In this document: piece by piece, positions 35,074 to 43,614 of the stretch
How positions within the stretch are numbered: position 1 is the first letter of the stretch
How the letters are laid out: each line of letters starts with the position of its first letter
Source: Roseimicrobium sp. ORNL1
Lineage (GTDB): Bacteria > Verrucomicrobiota > Verrucomicrobiia > Verrucomicrobiales > Verrucomicrobiaceae
Direction of reading: 5' to 3'
DNA length: 64,000 nucleotides
Assembly (NCBI RefSeq): GCF_011044495.1
Contig: NZ_CP049143.1
Coordinates: 5,518,001 to 5,582,000 of the forward strand
Translations under genes and position numbers: made by a program
Notes under the pieces: generated by a model
Told to the model about the DNA's origin: nothing
The model's input: the letters and a program-made list of their open reading frames with translations, nothing else
The model's database searches: none

Positions 35074-36414
35074 ATGAAAAATCCGCCCATGTTCCCGGCT
35101 GCCCCTCCTGCCTTCAACCGCTTTGAAACCGAAGCACTTCTGCAACGCAATACGCTGGGAATCATCATGGGGGGTGGTGCGGGTACCCGGCTTTTCCCCC
35201 TGACCCAGGACCGCGCCAAACCCGCCGTACCCCTGGCAGGAAAGTACAGGCTGGTGGATATTCCCATCAGCAACTGCATCAACAGCGGCGTCCGCCAGGT
35301 GTACGTGCTCACGCAATTCAACAGCGCTTCGCTCAACCGCCACATCAGCCGCGCCTACAAGTTCGACTTGTTCAGCAGTGGGTTTGTCGAAATCCTCGCG
35401 GCGCAGCAAACCTCCTCCGGCGTGGAGTGGTACCAGGGGACGGCAGATGCCGTGCGGCAGAACCTCAAGAACTTCACGCAGGGCAAGTACGAGTACTTCC
35501 TCATTCTCAGCGGTGACCAGCTCTACCGCATGGATTTCCGCAAGTTCCTGGCAAAGCACATCCAGAGCAACGCGGAAATCACCATTGCGACCATCCCGGT
35601 GGATGGGAAACGCGCGAGCAGCTTCGGCCTGATGCAGACGAATGCCACCGGTCGCATTCTCAACTTTGTGGAGAAACCAAAAACGCCTGAGGCACTCAAG
35701 CCCCTGGAAATGCCCAAGGAGATTTTGCGTGAACTGAAGCTCCCGGAAAACGAGCCCCGGTACGAGGCAAACATGGGCATCTATGTCTTCAATCGTCAGG
35801 CCTTGATTGAGGCCCTCGACAATGACATGGCGGACTTCGGCAAGCACATCATCCCCGAGGCCATCAAGAAGTACCGCGTGCACAGCTTCCCCTTCCAGGG
35901 CTACTGGGAGGACATCGGGACCATCGGCAGCTTCTTCGAGGCGAATCTGGATCTCTGCTCCGTGGTGCCTGCCTTCAACTTCTTCGACTCCCAGGCGCCC
36001 ATCTATACCCACGCGCGCTTCCTCCCTGCGACCAAGATCAATGGTGGTCACATCCACCACGCGCTGCTCTCGGACGGTTGCATCCTCACGGAGGCTACCA
36101 TCGAACGCAGCATTCTGGGGGTGCGCACCGTGGTCGAGGGAAACAGCATCATCAAAGAAAGCGTCATCATGGGAGCAGACTTCTATGCGGGCGCCACCAA
36201 CTGCCCCACCGATCGCCCACCACCCGGCATCGGCAAGGGATGCAAGATCGAGCGCGCCATCGTGGATAAAAACGTGCACGTGGGTGACGGCGTGGTCATC
36301 ACCCCGCGAGGCAAGCCCGACCACATGGACGGGCCGGACGGCATGTTCTACATCCGTGATGGCATCATCGTGATTCCGAAGAACACGGTGATCCCGCCGG
36401 GAACGTGGATCTGA
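35074..36414 (+). CDS. glgC: Glucose-1-phosphate adenylyltransferase
   Basis: The chosen ATG at 35074 gives 446 residues, the usual GlgC length; an upstream in-frame ATG at 35020 would overlap the divergent cytochrome gene. The nucleotide-binding motif is GGGAGTRLFPLT, followed by KPAVPLAGKYRLVDIPISNCI. The sugar-binding region includes FVEKPKTPEAL. A left-handed beta-helix C-terminus follows. It makes ADP-glucose from ATP and glucose-1-phosphate for glycogen. Allosteric control by metabolites is known for the family. No glgA or glgB is seen in the window. Confidence 0.95.
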   Translation: MKNPPMFPAAPPAFNRFETEALLQRNTLGIIMGGGAGTRLFPLTQDRAKPAVPLAGKYRLVDIPISNCINSGVRQVYVLTQFNSASLNRHISRAYKFDLFSSGFVEILAAQQTSSGVEWYQGTADAVRQNLKNFTQGKYEYFLILSGDQLYRMDFRKFLAKHIQSNAEITIATIPVDGKRASSFGLMQTNATGRILNFVEKPKTPEALKPLEMPKEILRELKLPENEPRYEANMGIYVFNRQALIEALDNDMADFGKHIIPEAIKKYRVHSFPFQGYWEDIGTIGSFFEANLDLCSVVPAFNFFDSQAPIYTHARFLPATKINGGHIHHALLSDGCILTEATIERSILGVRTVVEGNSIIKESVIMGADFYAGATNCPTDRPPPGIGKGCKIERAIVDKNVHVGDGVVITPRGKPDHMDGPDGMFYIRDGIIVIPKNTVIPPGTWI

Positions 36415-36421
36415 GGTCCCT

Positions 36422-36532
36422 ATGTAGAAGGCTTCTCCAGAAGCCTTGTTCTTCTCTCAACACCGTCAGTGAGGCTTGGCCATTCATCGGCCAAGCGCTC
36501 CCATGAAAGGCTTCTGGAGAAGCCTTCTACAT
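36422..36532. repeat. Perfect 26-bp inverted repeat with nested hairpins after glgC
   Basis: Arms 36422-36447 and 36507-36532 are exact reverse complements, and each arm contains its own hairpin (AAGGCTTCT...AGAAGCCTT). A further stem CTTGGCC/GGCCAAG lies between them (36475-36495). The element occupies the gap between the convergent glgC and LRR genes, overlaps neither start codon, and touches the end of the LRR gene. Confidence 0.75.
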
Positions 36533-37488
36533 TCACTTCCCCTGCCCCGCCCAGAACTGCGCGGGCGGCAGCAAATCGTTGCCATCCTCTTCGAAGCGTG
36601 TGCCGATTTGCGCCAATGGCAAAGCTTTCGCCACATCAAGTCCCTGCTTGATGTTGGCGGGTGTGAAGACGAGTCGCGTGAGGGGAATGTCCTTCAGCGG
36701 CGAGAGATCTTCCACGGGAGTTTCCGCGATGTGCAACCGCTGAAGCTGGGTGCCGGAGAGTGGTGTGAGATCACGCACCTTGGTTCCTTTCAAGGTGACA
36801 CTCACCAGCGGAATCGAATGCAGGGGTGCAATGCTCTCCACCGGGCAGTTGGTGAGCCACAGCATGGCGATCGGTGATTTTGCCAGAGGCGAGATATCAA
36901 CGATCTGGGTGTCTATGGCGTTGAGGTCGGTCAGCGGCATTCCCTGCAGAGGAGCGATATCACGCACCGGTGTTCCGCTGAGGTAAAGCTTCTTGATGGG
37001 CATGCCCTTCAAGGGATACAAATCCACCACCTTGGTTCGCTCCAGGTACAACTCCACCAGAGGCATGCCCTTGAGCGGTGAGAGATCGGACACGGCGGTG
37101 CCACTGAGATCCAGGGCCATCAGCTTTTTGCCTTCGAGCGCCTTGAGGTTGGTCACCTTGGTGTTGGCCAGAACGACGGCGACAGGTTCTCCGTTTTCAA
37201 TCTGGAACTGTCCATCGCCAGCGTACTCGGGATTGTAGTACTTCACCTCCTTGTGCATCAACTCGTCCGTCCAATAGATCTTCACCTTCTCGGGTGCGGC
37301 AGGAGTGGCGGGAGCCGGCTTCGAGGCCGCCGCCGTGCTTTTTTCACCTCTGGGGCAGCGGCAGGCGGCTTTGCCTGTGCTGAAGGAGTCGGCGTCGAAG
37401 GCTTCTCCTCTCCACACTGGATAAGAAGCAAGGGAGCGGTCGCGATCAGAGCCAGGGAGAAGCAGGTGCGAAACATGGAGGAAGGCAT
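36533..37488 (-). CDS. Leucine-rich-repeat lipoprotein, apparently frameshifted
   Basis: The LRR part reads in one frame: about nine units of the form LxLSGTxVxDLSPLKGMP, running up to a Pro/Ala-rich linker. That frame has no signal peptide. In the neighbouring frame, from the ATG at 37488, a perfect lipoprotein signal is found (MPSSMFRTCFSLALIATAPLL, then LIQC), followed by the same kind of Pro/Ala linker. The two frames join at a run of six A on the coding strand (37339-37344), so a one-base slip there restores a single protein of about 318 residues. This may be a pseudogene, a sequencing slip, or slippage in vivo. It lies downstream of the PQQ protein on the same strand. Confidence 0.65.
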
Positions 37489-37551
37489 GCGACCAGTGAA
37501 CGCGATGTGCAAGCGGATGTTGCAGCATGCTGGAACCATCATTTGAAGCCC

Positions 37552-37624
37552 GCTGGGGACAGCCGTCCCAGCAATGGCTTCACGGCAGCAGGCTGCCGAC
37601 GGAAAGCTGGAGCAAGCTCCAGCA
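37552..37624. repeat. Three stacked hairpins in the 5' region of the LRR gene
   Basis: Hairpins at 37552-37572 (GCTGGGGAC stem), 37583-37598 (CGGCAGC/GCTGCCG) and 37606-37623 (GCTGGAG/CTCCAGC) follow each other between the PQQ gene and the LRR gene. The second shares the AGCAGGCT core with the element at 12750-12950. Confidence 0.6.
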
Positions 37625-37637
37625 CTCCAAGTCACTT

Positions 37638-37673
37638 CTACCCCTACCCCTACCCCTACCCCTACCCCTGCCC
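37638..37673 (-). repeat. G-rich hexamer repeat, G-quadruplex-like, spanning a stop codon
   Basis: On the minus strand five GGGG tracts separated by TA or TA-type spacers, plus one GGG tract, lie at 37641-37673. This is a textbook four-tract G-quadruplex pattern. The TAG stop of the PQQ-propeller gene (37662-37664) lies inside it. Repeat units after it supply more in-phase TAG codons. Confidence 0.8.
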
Positions 37674-38921
37674 AATGCACCACAGCGCTGACTGCGTGCG
37701 GATGAGCAGCTTGTTTTTCCACACGGCATAGGAGGCGAGCGATTTATCTCCCAGTTCATTCTTGGAAATCAGGTCGAGTCGGCGGCCAGGCTTGAGCACA
37801 TAACCGCTGCCCAGTTCATCCTGGATGTAGATCTTTCCATCGGCGTAGATGGGCGAGGCAGATGTCTGCCGGGCCACACGTTCCTGATAGTGGATCTTCC
37901 CGGTCTTGGCATCTGCACAGGTAACCATGCCGTTGTCCGCCACCATGTAGAGTCCGTCGTCGATGAGCAGCATGGAAGGCGTGTGAGGTGCACCGCGATC
38001 AATCGTCCATGCGATGTGCGTCTTGGTGACGTCACCCTTGCCGTCAGCGCGCACGGCAATCACGGAGGGGCGATCGTAACCGGTGCTGAAGTAGATCATG
38101 CCATTCCCATAGACCGGGCGCGGGATGACGGAGTAGCCTTCGTAGTTGATGTGCCAGATCTCCTTGCCCGTTTGAGGATCAAGCGCGCTTAGGACATTGC
38201 TTCCCGGTGAGATAAGTTGCTTGGCGCCTCCCACCTCGATGACGAGTGGAGTGGAGAAGGAGAAGGTCTTCTTAGCATCGGCCTTGCGCTGGAACCTCCA
38301 GCGTTCGCTGCCACTCGCGGCGTCGAGCGCCACGATGAAAGGATTCTGCGCGGCATCACAACTGAACACGAGCAGACCGTCCACCAGCACGGGACAACCT
38401 CCATTGCCATGGACAGGGCTGTACTTGATCGTGTCGTTCTTCCAGAGCACGGCGCCGTCCGCTGCATTCACACAGGCCGTGCCAAAGTGGCCGAAGTGGG
38501 CATAGATGCGGCCGCCTTCATAAATGGGCGTGGGGCTGGCGTAGCTGTTCTTCCCATGGACGCCGAAGGTGTGCGGAGAGTCCACATTGAAGAGCTCCGT
38601 GTCCCAGAGCAGTTTTCCATCGGTGGCATTCAGAGCCAGCACACGGAGGGAGTAGGTGTCATGCGGATCGGTGGAATCTTTCTTGCCCACCGCATTTGTC
38701 ATGTAGATGACATCACCGATGACCACCGGGGAAGACCAAGCACGCCCGGGCAGCTCGGCTTTCCATGCCACATTCTTCCGCTCGGACCACTCCGTGGGCA
38801 GGCCCGTGGCGGTGGAGTGTCCCTGCTTGTCCGGCCCGCGGAATTCCGGCCAGTCCTCCGCGTGCATGGAGGCAACAGGGAAACACGAGGCAGCGAGAGC
38901 AAACGCGAGAAATGACTTCAT
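37662..38921 (-). CDS. Exported PQQ-like beta-propeller protein (BamB-like repeats)
   Basis: From the ATG at 38921 the product is 419 residues with a signal peptide (MKSFLAFALAASCFP). The mature part starts with WPEFRGPDKQG and then shows repeated blades with the pattern DGKLLWDTEL, DGAVLWKND, SGSERWRF, TGKEIWHINY and TGKIHYQE. This is the PQQ-propeller signature, without obvious catalytic residues. Such proteins are periplasmic scaffolds or dehydrogenase-like. It lies upstream of the LRR lipoprotein on the same strand. Confidence 0.88.
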   Translation of the reverse strand: MKSFLAFALAASCFPVASMHAEDWPEFRGPDKQGHSTATGLPTEWSERKNVAWKAELPGRAWSSPVVIGDVIYMTNAVGKKDSTDPHDTYSLRVLALNATDGKLLWDTELFNVDSPHTFGVHGKNSYASPTPIYEGGRIYAHFGHFGTACVNAADGAVLWKNDTIKYSPVHGNGGCPVLVDGLLVFSCDAAQNPFIVALDAASGSERWRFQRKADAKKTFSFSTPLVIEVGGAKQLISPGSNVLSALDPQTGKEIWHINYEGYSVIPRPVYGNGMIYFSTGYDRPSVIAVRADGKGDVTKTHIAWTIDRGAPHTPSMLLIDDGLYMVADNGMVTCADAKTGKIHYQERVARQTSASPIYADGKIYIQDELGSGYVLKPGRRLDLISKNELGDKSLASYAVWKNKLLIRTQSALWCIGQG

Positions 38922-39104
38922 GACGGCAGGGTGGCTGATAGCGCGGGTGGTGATGAGCGGGAGCGACCGGGATTCTACGGAGAAAGACACGGCATTTTCC
39001 ACTACGATTTACCAGCATCGACAGGTGTTGCCTTCCAGGGGCGAGCACATTTTCAGGTCTCGCCGGCACATGGCGGCTTGCGGCGGGGGCAACTTTCCGG
39101 TTTG

Positions 39105-40874
39105 ATGAAGCGCAGCATGCCGGGAGGTCTGGACCAGGTCGTGAAAACATGGGAGAAGGTGCGTGCCTGGTGTGAAAGCGCCCGGCAGACCCTGCGAAAG
39201 TCCGTGTTTCTGCGTCACTGGTGGCGGGAACTCGTCGTGGTGGCAGCACTACTCCTCACGATCGCGGCTCCCTTTATGCTGAAGCCGGCCCAGAGCGCCG
39301 CGCCCTCGCGTTACGATCGGCGTCTGGTGGTCGTCACTCCGCATCATGAAAAGATCCGCCAGGAGTTCGGCCAGGCCTTTGCCAGAAAATGGAAGGAGCG
39401 CACCGGAGAAACGCTCTACATCGACTGGCGGGTGGCGGGCACAGGTGACATTGCACTCATGCTGCGCTCGGATTTTGCCGGCGCCTTCGAGTACTACTGG
39501 ACACACATCCTGACCAAACCCTGGTCCCAACGGGTGGCGGGCGCATTTGGCAACAGCAAGGTGGATCTCTCGGCCCCGACGACCGAAGCCAACGACGTGG
39601 AACAGGAAGCCCGCCGTGCGTTTCTGGACTCCGACGTAGGCGTGGGCATCGACGTCTTTTTTGGCGGCGGCGCGTTTGATTTCGAAGCGCAGACCAAAGC
39701 TGGCTTCCTCGTCAGCACCGACACTTCCAAGAAGCACGGGCTCGATGCGATCTTCGCAAGGCACCCGGACTGGTTCGCACCCGAAGTCATGCCGCAGAAT
39801 GTCAGCGGAGAACCTTTCTACGACAAGGGTCACCGCTGGGTGGGCGCCTGCCTTTCCACCATGGGGATTGTGTACAACCGGGATGTCATCCAGCGGCTCA
39901 GTCTTGAGAAGGAACCCGCTCAATGGGCCGACCTCGCCGATCCGAAATATCGGGGCCAGATCGCCCTCGCCGATCCCAACAAGAGCGGCACGGTGACCAA
40001 GTCGTTCGATCAACTTGTCCAGCAGCAAATGCAGATCGCCATTGATGAAATCCGGCAGAAGCCCGGCGGGCTGATGAAGGAGAAGGACATCGTGAACGCC
40101 GGGATCCGCATCGGCTGGACACGCGGGCTGCAACTCATCCAGCGCATCTCGGCGAATGCACGATACTTCACGGACAATGCCACGAAGATCCCGCTGGAGG
40201 TCTCCCAAGGCGATGCCGCCGCCGGCATGTGCATTGATTTCTACGGCTACTCCTTTGAAGAGATGGTGCGCAAGCCGGATGGAAGTGCGCGCGTCGGGTT
40301 TGTGACTCCGGTGGGCGGCACCAGTGTCAGTGTGGATCCCATTGGCATGCTGCGCGGCGCGCCCGAGCCGGAAGTGGCGACGGCCTTCATGGAATTCGTG
40401 CTCAGCGAGGAAGGGCAGCGTCTTTGGAACTTCGCCCCCGGCAGCCCTGGCGGGCCGCAGCACTACGCCCTGCGACGCCTGCCAGCACGCAAGGATTTCT
40501 ACACCGAACAGAACCGCCCCCGCATGACGGATTCCCAAGCGGAACCGTATGAAGATGCGAAGGCGTTCACCTACTATCCCGAGCGCACGGGCCAGCTCTT
40601 CAACGTGCTGCGCTTCCTGGTGAAGACCATGTGCGTGGAGAATCACGATGAGCAACGCCAGGCCTGGGAGATGATCACCCGGGCGAATCTTCCGCAACGC
40701 TCGACGGAAATCTTCAGCGACATGAGCCTGGTGAACTATGACGCCGCCATGGAACTCGCCGCCATGCTGGCCAAGAAGAACAAGACCCAGGAGTTGCGCA
40801 AGGCCCGTGAACTGACCATGCACTTCCGCTCCCAGTACCGCAGGGCTCATGATCTCGCGGTCGGTGGCGAGTAA
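39105..40874 (+). CDS. Extracellular solute-binding protein of an iron/thiamine-type ABC transporter, membrane-anchored and long
   Basis: From the ATG at 39105 the product is 589 residues, about 200 longer than usual for the family. A 40-residue cytoplasmic lead precedes a hydrophobic helix (WRELVVVAALLLTIAAPFML) that probably anchors rather than being cleaved. The binding fold has RLVVVTPHHEKIRQEFGQAF, VDVFFGGG, GIVYNRDV, GDAAAGMCIDFYG and a SVDPIGMLRGAPEPE closing motif, as in Fe(III)/AfuA-like proteins. The C-terminal 150 residues are extra. The permease follows after 38 bases. The ligand (iron, phosphonate or sugar phosphate) is uncertain. Confidence 0.85.
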   Translation: MKRSMPGGLDQVVKTWEKVRAWCESARQTLRKSVFLRHWWRELVVVAALLLTIAAPFMLKPAQSAAPSRYDRRLVVVTPHHEKIRQEFGQAFARKWKERTGETLYIDWRVAGTGDIALMLRSDFAGAFEYYWTHILTKPWSQRVAGAFGNSKVDLSAPTTEANDVEQEARRAFLDSDVGVGIDVFFGGGAFDFEAQTKAGFLVSTDTSKKHGLDAIFARHPDWFAPEVMPQNVSGEPFYDKGHRWVGACLSTMGIVYNRDVIQRLSLEKEPAQWADLADPKYRGQIALADPNKSGTVTKSFDQLVQQQMQIAIDEIRQKPGGLMKEKDIVNAGIRIGWTRGLQLIQRISANARYFTDNATKIPLEVSQGDAAAGMCIDFYGYSFEEMVRKPDGSARVGFVTPVGGTSVSVDPIGMLRGAPEPEVATAFMEFVLSEEGQRLWNFAPGSPGGPQHYALRRLPARKDFYTEQNRPRMTDSQAEPYEDAKAFTYYPERTGQLFNVLRFLVKTMCVENHDEQRQAWEMITRANLPQRSTEIFSDMSLVNYDAAMELAAMLAKKNKTQELRKARELTMHFRSQYRRAHDLAVGGE

Positions 40875-40912
40875 AGCAATCGCAGATCGCCATATCCCCC
40901 TCACTCATCCCG

Positions 40913-42607
40913 ATGTCCCGCACCTTCGCCTTCACCATCTTCTGCGGCGTGATCGCGTTCTTCGCGTTCTTCTTTGTGCTGCCGATCTGGGAAACGGTGA
41001 AAGCGGCGTTCATCTCGGACAAGGAGACCTTCACGCTCCAATACGTGGGCACCATCTTTGCCAACCCGGTATACCGCGAGGGATTGGTGAACTCTTTGAT
41101 CATGGCCGTGGGTACCACTGCGGGATGCCTGGTCCTCTCACTGCCGCTGGCGCTGCTGTATTCCAAGTTCGAATTCCCCGGCCGCTCCGTGCTGAATGCG
41201 CTCATGCTTCTGCCCATGATCCTGCCTCCCTTTGTGGGAGCCATCGGCGTGCGCGCCATGCTGGGGCAGGCGGGAGCGCTGAACAGCCTGCTCATCAAGC
41301 TGGGCTTCATGGATGCACAACATCCCGCGGACTGGCTGGGCCAGGGACAGATGACAGGCATCATCATCATGAATGTCCTGCATCTCTTCCCCATCCTTTA
41401 TCTCAACATCGTCGCCGCGCTTTCGAACCTCGATCCTGCCCTGGAAGAAGCGGCGGCCAATCTGGGCTGTCCTCCACAGATGCGATTCTGGCGCATCACC
41501 CTGCCGCTCATCATGCCGGGCATCTTCGCGGGCGGCACCATTGTTTTCATCTGGGCCTTCACCGAGCTCGGCGTGCCTCTCATCTTCGACTTCCGCCGCG
41601 TGACCAGCGTGCAAATCTTCGATGAGATCAAGGACCTGAGCGACAATCCCCTGCCCTACGCGCTGGTGGTGATCATGCTGCTCTTCTCCATGGCGCTCTA
41701 TCTCCTGAGCAAGCTGGTCTTTGAACGCGGTGGCGTGATGGGTGGCGGAAGAGCCACCACGGGAAGGGTGATGAAACAGCTCCCGCTAGGCTGGGCGATC
41801 GCCTGTAGCGCGGTGTTTGCCCTGTGCATCGCCGTGTCCGTAGTCCCGCATGCCGGTGTGCTGCTGCTCTCAGTATCCACCGACTGGTACCAATCCGTGC
41901 TGCCGGAATCGCTGACTTTGAAACATTTCAGCGAAGCACTGGGTCATGAACTCACCCTGCCCTCCATCGCGAACAGCCTGAAATACTCATCGCTTGCCGT
42001 GATCCTCGATCTGCTGCTGGGCATCGGCATCGCGTATGTCACGGTGCGCACGCGAATCTGGGGCCGGCATCTGCTGGACGCGGTGGCCATGCTGCCCCTG
42101 GCCGTTCCCGGGCTGGTGCTCGCCTTCGGTTACCTCGCCATGGCCCGCGAGGGCAGATCCCTGAACTGGCTGATGCTTGGTGAGAACCCACTGCTGCTTC
42201 TCGTGATCGCCTATGCCGTGCGCCGCCTGCCGTATGTCGTGCGCAGCGCGAGTGCCGGATTCCAACAAATCAGTCCTGAGCTGGAATATGCCGCGCAGAA
42301 CCTGGGCGCCCCTCCCCTGCGGGCTCTCGCGCGCGTGACGCTCCCACTCATCATGCCCAACTTGATTGCCGGCGGCCTGCTCGCCTTCGCCTTTGCCATG
42401 CTGGAAGTGTCTGACTCCATGATCCTCGCGCAGCAATCCGTGCACTACCCCATCACCAAGGCCATCTACTCTCTCGTCGCTTCTCTTGGGAATGGCCCCT
42501 ACATCGCCTCCGCCTTGGGCGTGTGGGCCATGGTGTTTCTGGGAATCACGCTGCTGGGCGCGGGGTTGCTGCTCGGGAGGAAATTGGGAGCGCTGTTCCG
42601 TGCATGA
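40913..42607 (+). CDS. ABC transporter permease with two fused transmembrane domains (AfuB/SfuB-like)
   Basis: The 564-residue protein contains two BPD_transp_1 domains. Each has the EAA loop for the ATPase: EEAAANLGCPPQMRFWRITLPLIMPG in the first half and EYAAQNLGAPPLRALARVTLPLIMPN in the second. Such fused permeases serve Fe(III) uptake and related systems together with a binding protein and an ATPase. The binding protein is the preceding gene, but no ATPase gene follows. It must therefore be supplied from elsewhere. Confidence 0.92.
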   Translation: MSRTFAFTIFCGVIAFFAFFFVLPIWETVKAAFISDKETFTLQYVGTIFANPVYREGLVNSLIMAVGTTAGCLVLSLPLALLYSKFEFPGRSVLNALMLLPMILPPFVGAIGVRAMLGQAGALNSLLIKLGFMDAQHPADWLGQGQMTGIIIMNVLHLFPILYLNIVAALSNLDPALEEAAANLGCPPQMRFWRITLPLIMPGIFAGGTIVFIWAFTELGVPLIFDFRRVTSVQIFDEIKDLSDNPLPYALVVIMLLFSMALYLLSKLVFERGGVMGGGRATTGRVMKQLPLGWAIACSAVFALCIAVSVVPHAGVLLLSVSTDWYQSVLPESLTLKHFSEALGHELTLPSIANSLKYSSLAVILDLLLGIGIAYVTVRTRIWGRHLLDAVAMLPLAVPGLVLAFGYLAMAREGRSLNWLMLGENPLLLLVIAYAVRRLPYVVRSASAGFQQISPELEYAAQNLGAPPLRALARVTLPLIMPNLIAGGLLAFAFAMLEVSDSMILAQQSVHYPITKAIYSLVASLGNGPYIASALGVWAMVFLGITLLGAGLLLGRKLGALFRA

Positions 42608-42638
42608 AGTTGTTTGCGGAAAAGAACCAACTCTTGCC

Positions 42639-43190
42639 ATGCACCCAGCCATCCAACCTCTCACGGAATACCTTGGCACTCTCCCAGCCGGTCCGGTGGA
42701 AGATGTGAGGGGCTTGGCGGTTTACCTTGCCGACGCGTGGCCTCATCTCCATGGGGCATCGTCCGGAGGCATGCGGGCAGAGAAACTGTACCGTCTGGAA
42801 TCACCCGAATACGCCCCACCGATACTCAGCTTCCAAATTGAGCGACACGGCGGGACAGTCATGGGATCGACGCGTGCGGAGATCCAGCACTGGGAGGTCA
42901 ATTTAAACACTGGCAGCGCCGAGTTAATCCGCAACACACGGCGGCAACTCCACTCGATGGCCACCAAGTGGAGCGCCGAATCTCTGGCTGCTGAACTTGC
43001 CGAAGCCATCCGAAGCGGCAAGGATCACGCCAAGCTCAATTGGAGGAAGAAAGGAACCGTGGCCCTGACAGGGGATTCCGTTCCTGATGGATTCAAGCAA
43101 ACCGTCGCAGGGCGAAAAAAGAGGCTGAAGGCTGCCATCGCGAAATCATTGGGAGACGACTGGCAGGAGAAGGTGTGGCGAGCTCCGTAG
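42639..43190 (+). CDS. Hypothetical protein
   Basis: From the ATG at 42639 the product is 183 residues without a signal peptide. Its first half is mixed alpha/beta (LTEYLGTLPAGPVEDVRGLAVYLAD, then PPILSFQIERHGG). The C-terminal 50 residues are strongly basic (GRKKRLKAAIAKSL). No family is recognised. It lies 31 bases after the ABC permease gene, on the same strand, so the two may share a transcript. An in-frame extension into the permease gene is available but rejected. Confidence 0.65.
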   Translation: MHPAIQPLTEYLGTLPAGPVEDVRGLAVYLADAWPHLHGASSGGMRAEKLYRLESPEYAPPILSFQIERHGGTVMGSTRAEIQHWEVNLNTGSAELIRNTRRQLHSMATKWSAESLAAELAEAIRSGKDHAKLNWRKKGTVALTGDSVPDGFKQTVAGRKKRLKAAIAKSLGDDWQEKVWRAP

Positions 43191-43272
43191 CGGGTTGGAC
43201 CTTCCCTTCCATATACCCATTCTCCATTTGCCAAGCTGGGAATCCCAGAGTATCGACACCCTCGCATCACTC

Positions 43273-43347
43273 GCACCCATAGTTCAACGGATAGAACAGC
43301 GGTTTCCGGAACCACCGATCCAGGTTCGATTCCTGGTGGGTGCACCA
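43273..43347 (+). tRNA. tRNA-Arg (anticodon CCG)
   Basis: A complete cloverleaf is visible: acceptor GCACCCA with TGGGTGC, D-arm GTTC/GAAC, anticodon loop TTCCGGA, T-arm CCAGG/CCTGG, and CCA encoded at the 3' end. The anticodon stem (GCGGT with ACCAC) has one C-A mismatch. The anticodon reads CGG codons. Confidence 0.92.
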
Positions 43348-43510
43348 CTCATTGAGCAACGAATTGCCTGAGTGGCTGCCTATTGGCAAGAGCATCGCCC
43401 AAAAGTTCTCATGTGAGCACAGGAGGCGCAGATAGGACTTAGGTCCATGAGGTTGGAAAACCAGTTGCACGGGGTAAATATATCCGTAAAAACTTCAATC
43501 CCCCATGCAT

Positions 43511-43522
43511 TTCTACGTAGAA
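43511..43522. other. 12-bp perfect palindrome upstream of the VTC gene
   Basis: TTCTACGTAGAA is a perfect palindrome, about 93-104 bases before the VTC start and within a 267-base gap that otherwise shows nothing clear. It could be a binding site of a dimeric regulator. No factor is known. Confidence 0.4.
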
Positions 43523-43614
43523 ACTACGCCTGTTTCCTCAGATGAGGTGTCCTGTGACCAGCCGCGACTGCTTGAAGATTGCGGGTGTTATCAATCCACG
43601 CGCGGAGTACAGCT

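Noticed and set aside
37638-37673. Reading the CCCCTA hexamer array as a CRISPR or coding repeat
   Set aside because: Units are 6 bases without spacers, and they overlap the stop codon of the PQQ gene, so it is a simple-sequence G-quadruplex-type repeat.
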